In this document: one piece after another, positions 1 through 6,549 of the stretch | How positions within the stretch are numbered: position 1 is the stretch's first letter | Layout: each line of letters starts with the position of its first letter | NCBI GenBank assembly: GCA_945885485.1 | Contig: CAMCYT010000003.1 | Location: forward strand, 1 to 30,146 | Direction: 5' to 3' | From: Prosthecobacter debontii | GTDB lineage: Bacteria; Verrucomicrobiota; Verrucomicrobiia; Verrucomicrobiales; Akkermansiaceae | Length of the DNA: 30,146 nucleotides | The notes under the pieces: generated by a model | What the model was told of the DNA's origin: nothing | Databases searched by the model: none | What the model saw: the letters and a program-made list of their open reading frames with translations, nothing else | Position numbers and translations under genes: made by a program

Positions 1-501
1 AGCGTATTTGCTGAAGTCACCAAAGATGCCAGCCCAGCTTGGTGCACCTTCCGCAGCATGCTCGCCGAAAACCATGGAGTAACCAAAAGCACACCACATG
101 ATCGTGACCAAGCCTGCTAGACCGAGACACTGAGCCATCACAGAAAGGATGCTTTTCTTACGGACCAGACCTCCGTAGAAAAGTGCGAGACCTGGCAGTG
201 TCATGAACAAAACCAGAGCCGCGCAGACCATCAAGAAGGCATTGTGGCCTGGTCCAGGTAGTCCGACTAGCGGTCCTGAAGGCGCCACGTTGTTGAAATA
301 CGCAAGAGTATCTGCTGCCACGGCAGCTGCATCTGGAGCTGCTGGAGCTGCATCTGGAGCTGCTTCTGCGGCAGCTTCGGATGGGGCAGGTGCCGAAGTA
401 GCATCTTGACCAAGAACGGTCGTGGACGCAAACGGCATGGCGAAACAAGCTATCGCCGCCAGGGCTAGAGCTCGCAATATTGTTGGATGTCTTCTTATCA
501 T
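1..501 (-). CDS. amtB: Ammonium transporter, N-terminal part (cut by window edge)
   Basis: This is the first 167 codons of an Amt/AmtB channel, which conducts ammonium/ammonia across the inner membrane. The protein begins with a cleavable-looking signal peptide (MIRR, then a hydrophobic stretch ending near FASTTVLGQ). An Ala/Pro/Glu-rich low-complexity segment follows, and then the first Amt transmembrane helices. The segment LPGLALFYGGLVRKKS followed by MAQC is typical of Amt proteins, as is the later WCAFGYSMVFG. The ATG at 501 is the first Met in the frame and is directly followed by the signal peptide. No glnK lies on this side of the gene; it could be downstream, outside the window. A sigma-54 type promoter lies about 77 bp upstream and the neighbour is a divergent porin gene. 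The frame runs open to base 1. Confidence 0.93.
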   Translation of the reverse strand, partial: MIRRHPTILRALALAAIACFAMPFASTTVLGQDATSAPAPSEAAAEAAPDAAPAAPDAAAVAADTLAYFNNVAPSGPLVGLPGPGHNAFLMVCAALVLFMTLPGLALFYGGLVRKKSILSVMAQCLGLAGLVTIMWCAFGYSMVFGEHAAEGAPSWAGIFGDFSKYA

Positions 502-577
502 ATGAGTCGTGGTTGTCGGATGTTGAGCTGATTCCTCGCGGATTAAGTGCTTGGAACACAGCAGTGTCCCCCTCCTA

Positions 578-593
578 AGCAAAGGTCGTGCCA
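578..593 (-). promoter_or_regulatory. Sigma-54 (-24/-12) promoter for the ammonium transporter gene
   Basis: Read on the minus strand the site is TGGCACGACCTTTGCT. This is an exact match to the RpoN consensus TGGCAC-N5-TTGCW, with the GG and GC doublets at the required 12-base offset. It predicts transcription starting near 567 and a 5' leader of about 66 nt. Ammonium transporter genes are commonly RpoN/NtrC-controlled in proteobacteria. I found no convincing NtrC-type enhancer palindrome, so the activator is unknown. Confidence 0.8.
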
Positions 594-795
594 AATCTGC
601 GAACTATACGTTTCATGATGATATTCTGCCTCAAATGCGTCTCCTACCCATTTAGAGCTCAGGTTTAAGTTGCTTGTGATCGACGATTTCTCGCCCCAAA
701 TGCCTACTTTTACCCAGCTAGATGTGATTTTTGTCTGGACAGATACTAAGGATTAATTAATTACTCCTGCGTAACGATTTACTTAAACCTCTATT

Positions 796-811
796 TGGTA
801 TGCAGAATGCT
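796..811 (+). promoter_or_regulatory. Probable sigma-54 (-24/-12) promoter for the porin gene
   Basis: The site TGGTATGCAGAATGCT keeps the invariant GG (797-798) and GC (809-810) of RpoN promoters at the correct spacing. It deviates from the TGGCACG-N4-TTGCW consensus at three less critical positions. The predicted start is about 822, giving a 68-nt leader, almost the same length as predicted for the divergent amt gene. It is weaker than the amt site, but the pairing of the two sites raises its credibility. Confidence 0.6.
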
Positions 812-889
812 AACCTCTGCAGACCATGACTGTTCCCTCACGGGGCAGTTTGGGATGTTTAAATCAATCGAAACCAACAACAACAAACT

Positions 890-1594
890 ATGCAAAACTA
901 CTACAAAACTATTGGCGCCCTCGTCGTAGCTTCCGCTTTCGCGGCTGGCAACGCTTCGGCCGAAATCGAATCCGAAATCCACGCTGGATATACTTCCGAG
1001 TATCTCTTCCGCGGACTCAACCTTGGTCAAGACCTCGTCGAGACTGGTGTTGACATCTCAACCGAATACAACGGCCTCGGCCTCAGTGCAGGTGCTTGGT
1101 ACGGTTCATTCTCAGACAGCACCGGCGCAAGCTTCGATGAGCTCGACCTTTACGGTGAAGTTTCCAAAGACCTTGGATTCGCAACCGCATCCGTTGGTTA
1201 CATCTATTATGCAAACCTTGAAGCATTGGGTGAAGATGCCCAAGAAGTGAAATTTGCTCTTGCGAAGTCCTTCTACGGCGTTGACTTCTCCCTTGCTTAC
1301 TTCTTGGACATCGATGGTGACAACGATGGTTACACAGAACTCGCTGCAAGCAAAGGCTTCGAACTCAGCCCATGCCTCACACTCAGCACCAGCGCAGCTC
1401 TCGGCTACCTCGTTGAGCAAGGCGAATTTGCTCACGTGACTGCTAAAGTCGCTCTCGACTACGCATACAGCGAAACAGCGACTATCTCGCCTTTCGTTGC
1501 TCACTCATGGAGCCTCACAAACGAAGCAGGCAGCACCCATGCTGACACCGACAACGAACTCGTTGCTGGCACCATGCTTTCCGTTAGCTTCTAA
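890..1594 (+). CDS. TorF-like putative outer-membrane porin
   Basis: This 234-residue protein has a clear signal peptide (MQNYYKTIGALVVASAFAAG, probable cleavage after ASA, mature start AEIESE). The remainder is alternating, aromatic-rich beta-strand sequence ending in a C-terminal SVSF, as expected for an outer-membrane barrel whose last residue is aromatic. The early HAGYTSEYLFRGLNLGQ segment matches the SDYLFRGIS-type hallmark of the TIGR02001/TorF putative porin family. In other Gram-negative bacteria members of that family often sit beside glnK-amt genes. Here the gene diverges from amt and has its own sigma-54 type promoter, so a role in nitrogen-compound uptake is a reasonable inference. 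The start has an A/C-rich upstream stretch and no Shine-Dalgarno. The substrate is unknown. Confidence 0.8.
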   Translation: MQNYYKTIGALVVASAFAAGNASAEIESEIHAGYTSEYLFRGLNLGQDLVETGVDISTEYNGLGLSAGAWYGSFSDSTGASFDELDLYGEVSKDLGFATASVGYIYYANLEALGEDAQEVKFALAKSFYGVDFSLAYFLDIDGDNDGYTELAASKGFELSPCLTLSTSAALGYLVEQGEFAHVTAKVALDYAYSETATISPFVAHSWSLTNEAGSTHADTDNELVAGTMLSVSF

Positions 1595-1622
1595 TTTGAA
1601 GTTTACGTAAACTGATTCACTT

Positions 1623-1655
1623 AAGAGCGGTTGCTTCGGCAACCGCTCTTTTTTT
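1623..1655 (+). terminator. Rho-independent terminator after the porin gene
   Basis: A perfect 12-bp stem (AAGAGCGGTTGC / GCAACCGCTCTT) closes on a TTCG tetraloop and runs into a T tract at 1649-1655. It lies 28 bases after the porin stop codon and ends that transcript before the kinase gene at 1699. Confidence 0.93.
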
Positions 1656-1698
1656 GTTTCATCCTTGAACGTCGCGAAATTAACCCAAAACTACCGTC

Positions 1699-3240
1699 AT
1701 GTTCCTTGGCTTCGATTCCTCCACTCAATCCTTCAGCGCGATCGTCCTTGCTGTCGATCAAAACAAAATCATTGCCGAGGCATCGGTAAACTTCGGCAAC
1801 GATTTTCCGCATTACGCGGCACCCAGCGGCTTTATTCTGGGCGGCGCTTCTGGAGAAGTCCACGCCGATCCCATGATGTGGCTGGAAGCACTCGACTTGG
1901 TTTTAGGAAAACTCTCCGCTCAGATCGATTTATCGAAAATCACGATGCTCGCGGGCTCCGGCCAGCAACACGGATCAGTTTATGTGAATGAGACCTTTGA
2001 CTCCATCATCGCAAATCTCAATCCCGCTACCTCTCTCAAAACTCAGCTTTCAAGTTCGCTAACCCGCTCGACTTCACCAATCTGGATGGATACTTCAACC
2101 GGTGTGGAGTGCGTGGAAATCGCCAATGCAATCGGCGGCGATGCTGAAGTCTGTGCCCGCTCCGGTTCTATTGCGATCGAACGCTTCACGGGGTCACAAA
2201 TTCGCAAGTTTTTCAAACAAGCCCCAGCAGCCTACGCCGCTACTGATCACGTTCACTTGGTGAGCTCATTCATCGCGTCGGTTCTCGCCGGCAAATCTCT
2301 ACCTATCGATTTTGGCGATGGTGCGGGCATGAACCTTCTCAATTTAAAAAATCTAACATGGGATCAAGATTTGATGAACGCGACCGCTCCCGAGCTTTCA
2401 GATAAACTTTTGCCCGCAGCCTCTTGTCTAAAACCACAGGTGACGATCAGCTCATATTTTGTAGGGAAATATGGCTTCGCTGAAACTTGCCAAGTCTGCC
2501 CGTTCACCGGCGACAACCCCGCATCACTTGTCGGCATGGGCGCAACCACCCCCGGCCAGGTTGTTATTTCTCTCGGCACTAGCGATACGTTTTTCGCTGC
2601 GATGACAGAACCGAAAACCGATCCTCAAGGCTTCGGTCACGTGTTCGGAAATCCAGCTGGTGGTTTCATGTCGCTGATTTGTTTCCGCAACGGATCCCTC
2701 GCTCGCGAGGCCATGCGCGATGAACTCGGTGTCGATTGGAGCGCGTTCGATCAAAATGCGCTTTCCGCATCGAAATCCTCTACTGGAAAAAACCTCACCC
2801 TGCCTTTCTACGGAGCCGAAATCACACCTCGTCACGATTTCGAAAAACCGGTTACGGAATTTTCAGAAGACCCAACCGACGCGCTCCGCATCCGCTCGCT
2901 GTTAGAAGGCCAGTTCCTCAACATGCGCTTGCATTCGCAATGGATGGGAATCGCACCCCAACGCATTCTCCTCACAGGCGGCGCATCCAAAAATAACGGC
3001 ATCGCCCAAATTGTTGCCGACGTATTTCAGGCGCCGGTCGAGCGTTTAGAAGTCGCTAATTCCGCTGCACTGGGAGCCGCACTCATCGCCGCAACTGCTG
3101 CTGGCAATGACCTCGTGAAACTTCAAGCTATCTTCTGCCAACCCTCGCCTGACTCTCGAATCGAGCCCGATACCCATTTAGCGGCCAACTACGCATCAGC
3201 ACTCGATCAATTCAAAAGATTGCTAGAGTCTCAGATCTAA
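1699..3240 (+). CDS. xylB: Xylulokinase, eukaryotic-type FGGY carbohydrate kinase
   Basis: This 513-residue FGGY-family sugar kinase is predicted to phosphorylate D-xylulose to D-xylulose 5-phosphate in the cytoplasm. The N-terminal ATPase-fold segment FLGFDSSTQSFSA and the QQHGSV motif (about residues 89-94) precede WMDTST and ERFTGSQI. The catalytic Asp is in FTGDNPASL (Asp272). The C-terminal ATP-site motif is LLTGGASKNNGI. These blocks resemble animal and plant xylulokinases (QQHGSVYW, PVWMDSST, ERFTGNQI, FTGDNPASL) more than the E. coli XylB type. Length is normal for the family. No xylose isomerase or transporter gene is nearby; the gene is followed 26 bases later by fabG, so it may serve general pentose metabolism. 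Substrate assignment is by similarity only. Confidence 0.88.
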   Translation: MFLGFDSSTQSFSAIVLAVDQNKIIAEASVNFGNDFPHYAAPSGFILGGASGEVHADPMMWLEALDLVLGKLSAQIDLSKITMLAGSGQQHGSVYVNETFDSIIANLNPATSLKTQLSSSLTRSTSPIWMDTSTGVECVEIANAIGGDAEVCARSGSIAIERFTGSQIRKFFKQAPAAYAATDHVHLVSSFIASVLAGKSLPIDFGDGAGMNLLNLKNLTWDQDLMNATAPELSDKLLPAASCLKPQVTISSYFVGKYGFAETCQVCPFTGDNPASLVGMGATTPGQVVISLGTSDTFFAAMTEPKTDPQGFGHVFGNPAGGFMSLICFRNGSLAREAMRDELGVDWSAFDQNALSASKSSTGKNLTLPFYGAEITPRHDFEKPVTEFSEDPTDALRIRSLLEGQFLNMRLHSQWMGIAPQRILLTGGASKNNGIAQIVADVFQAPVERLEVANSAALGAALIAATAAGNDLVKLQAIFCQPSPDSRIEPDTHLAANYASALDQFKRLLESQI

Positions 3241-3266
3241 GCCTTTAATTCATCCAACACATCACC

Positions 3267-4010
3267 ATGCAGTATAAAGACCAAATCGTTGTCGTCACCG
3301 GAGCAGGAAGAGGAATCGGCCAAGAAATCGCTAGAGCCTTCGCCGCCGAGGGTGCAAAAGTCGCTTTGATCAGCCGCAGCGAATCAAGTTGCGCAGGCGC
3401 GGCGAATGAGATCAATCAAACCTTTCCGGGCTCTTGTAGCGCATACGCTGTGGATGTTTCAAACCACGATGCCGTTCAAGAAGTCGCCAAACGCATCGGC
3501 GAAGAAATCGGTGCCGTATCGATCCTGGTCAACAACGCCGGCATCACCCGCGATGGTTTGCTGATGCGGATGAAAGAAGACGATTGGGACACGGTTCTTG
3601 ATACCAATCTCAAAGGCGCATTTAACACCGTAAAAGCGTTCATGCGCCCCATGATGAAAGGCGAACATTCCCGCATCATCAACATCGCTTCGGTCATCGG
3701 CCTCATCGGAAACGCCGGCCAAGCGAACTACTCCGCAAGTAAGGCGGGACTCATCGGTTTCACCAAAGCGGTCGCACGTGAACTCGCGGGTCGCGCTGTC
3801 ACCTGCAACGCCATCGCACCCGGTTTCATCACCACCGACATGACCGATGAACTTCCTGAAAATGTGAAAGAGGCAGTCATCGCGAAAATTCCTCTCGCAA
3901 GCTTCGGAACCACCGAGGACATCTCCAAAGCCGTGCTGTTCATCGCAAGCCGCGATGCGCGATACATCACAGGACAAGTGCTTGCTGTTGATGGCGGCAT
4001 GACAATGTGA
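3267..4010 (+). CDS. fabG: 3-oxoacyl-[acyl-carrier-protein] reductase FabG
   Basis: This 247-residue short-chain dehydrogenase has the full set of FabG features. The NADP-binding TGAGRGIG is at residues 11-18 and NNAG at 89-92. The catalytic tetrad is Asn114, Ser142, Tyr155 and Lys159 (in YSASKAG), and the NAIAPGFI motif follows. It is predicted to reduce 3-oxoacyl-ACP in fatty acid elongation. The NAG-ITRDGLL-RM stretch and the C-terminal GQVLAVDGGMTM are typical of true FabG rather than a generic SDR. It is not in a fab operon here: xylB lies upstream and a phosphohistidine phosphatase gene downstream. Another fabG paralogue could exist elsewhere. Confidence 0.92.
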   Translation: MQYKDQIVVVTGAGRGIGQEIARAFAAEGAKVALISRSESSCAGAANEINQTFPGSCSAYAVDVSNHDAVQEVAKRIGEEIGAVSILVNNAGITRDGLLMRMKEDDWDTVLDTNLKGAFNTVKAFMRPMMKGEHSRIINIASVIGLIGNAGQANYSASKAGLIGFTKAVARELAGRAVTCNAIAPGFITTDMTDELPENVKEAVIAKIPLASFGTTEDISKAVLFIASRDARYITGQVLAVDGGMTM

Positions 4011-4083
4011 TGCGTATGATTAAATTTTTTTGTTAAAGTTTCCATAAGCCTACATTTCCGAATCACCTCTAACAAATAACATC

Positions 4084-4569
4084 ATGCAACTACTCCTCGT
4101 TCGCCACGGAAAAGCCGAAGATCGGAATGCGGTAACTCCCGACGATTTTTTGCGCACTTTGGAGGAAAAAGGACATGAACAAGCACGCAACGCCGCGCGA
4201 CTGTTATCCGCTTCCGGGATGCTCCCAGATATCGTGTTGTGCAGTCCGTTGGTCCGCGCTCGAGAGACCGCGGAATCCTTCACCAAAGCCGCCAACATGC
4301 CCGGCCCTGTCATTCAATCATGGCTCGCTTGTGGCATGAATCCGGAAACCGCCCTCTCCGAACTTTGCGGATTTTCGGATTTCAAACGCGTCATGATTGT
4401 CGGTCACGAGCCAGATTTTTCCCAGCTCGTCCAATTTCTCTTGGGCTCCAACGCCGACTCAGTGGAAATCCGCAAAGGCTCTCTCACCTGCGTGGAGGTG
4501 CTTCCACCATCGAGAAATGCGACACTGCGTTTTCTGATTCCCTTCAAGCTCGCCAAACACATGGAATAA
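4084..4569 (+). CDS. SixA-like phosphohistidine phosphatase
   Basis: This 161-residue histidine phosphatase superfamily protein has the catalytic LVRHGKAE motif (His8) at the N terminus and a second catalytic His in VGHEPDFSQL (about residues 107-116). CSPLVRARETAE carries the usual conserved Arg. Size and arrangement match SixA, which removes phosphate from phosphohistidine in phosphorelay or PTS proteins. The closest functional label is therefore SixA-type, but the substrate cannot be read from sequence. It lies 42 bases upstream of aroC in the same direction. Confidence 0.85.
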   Translation: MQLLLVRHGKAEDRNAVTPDDFLRTLEEKGHEQARNAARLLSASGMLPDIVLCSPLVRARETAESFTKAANMPGPVIQSWLACGMNPETALSELCGFSDFKRVMIVGHEPDFSQLVQFLLGSNADSVEIRKGSLTCVEVLPPSRNATLRFLIPFKLAKHME

Positions 4570-4611
4570 GCCCATATTTCCGGCGTCCGATTTTTTAACT
4601 CTCTTCCATTC

Positions 4612-5700
4612 ATGTCATCCACCTTCGGTAAACTCTTTCGCATCCACACCTACGGAGAATCCCACGGCGGCGCTGTCGGCGTCGTCATCGATGGCTGCCC
4701 CGCACGTATCCCAATCACCACCGAGATCATTCAGAAAGAACTGGATCGCCGACGCCCCGGGCAGTCGGAAATTGTCACCCCACGCAAAGAACCCGACACC
4801 GCAGAAATTTTATCCGGTGTTCAAGATGGACTCACCTTGGGAACGCCTATCTCCATCATGGTGCGTAACACCGACCAACGGCCATCCGCTTATGATGAAA
4901 TGGCGGAAAAATATCGCCCCTCCCACGCCGATTATACATACGATGCTAAATATGGCATACGCGCCGCTTCCGGTGGCGGCCGCGCCTCAGCTCGTGAAAC
5001 CATCGGTCGCGTCGCAGCAGCAGCCATAGCAAAACAAGTGCTCGACCAACTCTACCCAGGAATCGAAATCCTCGCTTGGGTCAAATCCATCCAACACATC
5101 CAAGCCAACGTCGATCCTAACACAGTGACCAGCGAGATGATCGAGTCTAACATCGTTCGCACCGGTGATCCATCAATCGCCGAGGAAATGATTTCCCATA
5201 TCAAAGCTATCCGCTCCGATGGCAACTCCGTAGGCGGAGTGATCGAATGCGTGATCCGCAACTGCCCTCCAGGCCTCGGTGAACCAATCTTCGATAAACT
5301 TGAAGCAGAGCTCGCCAAAGCCATGCTCTCCATTCCAGCGACCAAAGGTTTTGAAATTGGTTCTGGATTCTCGGGAACCCTTCTCACCGGCAAAGAGCAC
5401 AATGACTCGTTCGAAATGCGCGATGGCAAAATCCGCACCACTACCAACCGCTCCGGCGGTGTGCAAGGCGGTATTTCCAATGGCGAAAACATCTTCTTCC
5501 GCGTAGCTTTCAAACCCACAGCCACCATCATCTCCACTCAGGAAACCGTTACCAGCAAAGGCGAAAACACCACCCTGCAAGGAAAAGGCCGCCACGATGC
5601 CTGCGTGCTTCCTCGCGCCGTTCCTATCGTCGAGGCCATGGCGACCCTTGTCCTCATTGACCACGCGCTTCTCCAACGAGCCAGTAGTCCGATCTGTTAG
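4612..5700 (+). CDS. aroC: Chorismate synthase
   Basis: This 362-residue enzyme catalyses the last shikimate-pathway step, 5-enolpyruvylshikimate 3-phosphate to chorismate, using reduced FMN. The N-terminal family signature surrounds GESHGGAVG (residues 15-23). The second conserved block is RAASGGGRASARETIGRVAA, and a third is around NRSGGVQGGISNGE. The C-terminal RHDACVLPRAVPIVEAM contains the conserved RHDPCV-like site. The protein is full length. A CvpA-like gene starts 3 bases after its stop, suggesting translational coupling. No other aro genes are in the window. Confidence 0.97.
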   Translation: MSSTFGKLFRIHTYGESHGGAVGVVIDGCPARIPITTEIIQKELDRRRPGQSEIVTPRKEPDTAEILSGVQDGLTLGTPISIMVRNTDQRPSAYDEMAEKYRPSHADYTYDAKYGIRAASGGGRASARETIGRVAAAAIAKQVLDQLYPGIEILAWVKSIQHIQANVDPNTVTSEMIESNIVRTGDPSIAEEMISHIKAIRSDGNSVGGVIECVIRNCPPGLGEPIFDKLEAELAKAMLSIPATKGFEIGSGFSGTLLTGKEHNDSFEMRDGKIRTTTNRSGGVQGGISNGENIFFRVAFKPTATIISTQETVTSKGENTTLQGKGRHDACVLPRAVPIVEAMATLVLIDHALLQRASSPIC

Positions 5701-5703
5701 ATC

Positions 5704-6462
5704 ATGGAGGCTTTATCCCAGATCTCTCTCGGTGCTGCCGTACTGCTTATATTCGCAGTCTGCGCCGTATACATGCTGATCCGCGGCCTGCTCAGAACCA
5801 TTTCCAATCTCTCCATCCTTGGGCTGAGCATTTGGATCGGTTTTGCAACTTGGCAAAAAGCCCCTGCTCTCGCCTTCCAATGGACCAGCCAAACCTCTCC
5901 CTTGATCACCACCGGATTACCCATTCTATCATTTATCCTGTCGTTCATTATCATCCGGAAAATCATCAAATTTTTCTTCACTCCCATCTCCACGCAACCT
6001 GACGAATACGACGACGCCCCTCCTCCCTCACGCTCGTTCGCTGGTAAGCTATTTGTGACTTTCATCTTCGCCACTGTTTTCTGTTTGATTGCCGCCGCCG
6101 TGCTGCATCACATTACCTCGGTAGCTGAAATTCGAGATCACGCAAAAAACGAAGAGACTCATCATAACTTTGCGATGCGACTCAAAAATTCCTTAAAAAG
6201 CACCATACCCGCCTCGCTCATGGAAAAACTCGATCCTCTGGCTTCTGAGCCTCGGATCCAGTTAGCAAAGTTGATCATAGGAAACTCTGAGAAGTCATCG
6301 ACACCGGAAGACGACCCATCCATACCCCGCGCCGAGATTGTAGATAACCCAGAACTCGTCTCACTCGCAAAAAAAGGCCGTTTTAGCACCCTCCTACGCC
6401 ACCCTTTACTCACAGAGGCGATCAACGATCCCACGGTTAAAAAAGCGCTAGGCATCAAATAA
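5704..6462 (+). CDS. CvpA-like integral membrane protein
   Basis: This 252-residue protein has about four hydrophobic segments: residues 7-28, roughly 35-50, about 65-88 (LITTGLPILSFILSFIIIRKI) and about 115-138. A charged, Pro-containing soluble tail follows. The topology and the RGLLRTISN-type sequence after the first helix resemble the CvpA family (colicin V production / envelope homeostasis), but conservation is too weak to be certain. It starts 3 bases after aroC and precedes lptD, so it probably belongs to this transcription unit. Its function is unknown. Confidence 0.6.
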   Translation: MEALSQISLGAAVLLIFAVCAVYMLIRGLLRTISNLSILGLSIWIGFATWQKAPALAFQWTSQTSPLITTGLPILSFILSFIIIRKIIKFFFTPISTQPDEYDDAPPPSRSFAGKLFVTFIFATVFCLIAAAVLHHITSVAEIRDHAKNEETHHNFAMRLKNSLKSTIPASLMEKLDPLASEPRIQLAKLIIGNSEKSSTPEDDPSIPRAEIVDNPELVSLAKKGRFSTLLRHPLLTEAINDPTVKKALGIK

Positions 6463-6549
6463 TTCCGATTCTGTGGCTTACCGATCTCTCTGCCATAATC
6501 TATCTTGCGCCTTTACTTACCCACCTCGTATCCTGTTCACTCTGCGGTG

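Larger units (their letters stand above)
502..889. other. Divergent intergenic control region between amt and the porin gene
   Basis: This 388-base gap contains no credible gene. It holds two outward-facing sigma-54 type promoters (578-593 minus, 796-811 plus). It also holds a perfect 10-bp inverted repeat with arms at 661-670 and 781-790 (AGGTTTAAGT / ACTTAAACCT), and an AT-rich palindromic stretch near 752-764. A small hairpin (stems 829-836 and 842-849, two G-U pairs) sits just downstream of the predicted porin transcription start. No clear -35/-10 pair was recognised for either gene. Confidence 0.6.

Noticed and set aside
158..559. 133-codon minus-strand frame overlapping the amt start
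   Set aside because: It is in another frame to the Amt protein, has Ser/Arg-rich shadow composition, and amt has clear family motifs and a promoter.
752..764. ATTAATTAAT palindrome as a regulator site
   Set aside because: It is short and AT-rich, a similar stretch occurs at 27975-27984, and it is expected by chance in AT-rich spacers.
3459..3977. 172-codon open frame on the minus strand across fabG
   Set aside because: It lies wholly antisense to a fully conserved fabG, has shadow-like composition and shows no recognisable domain.
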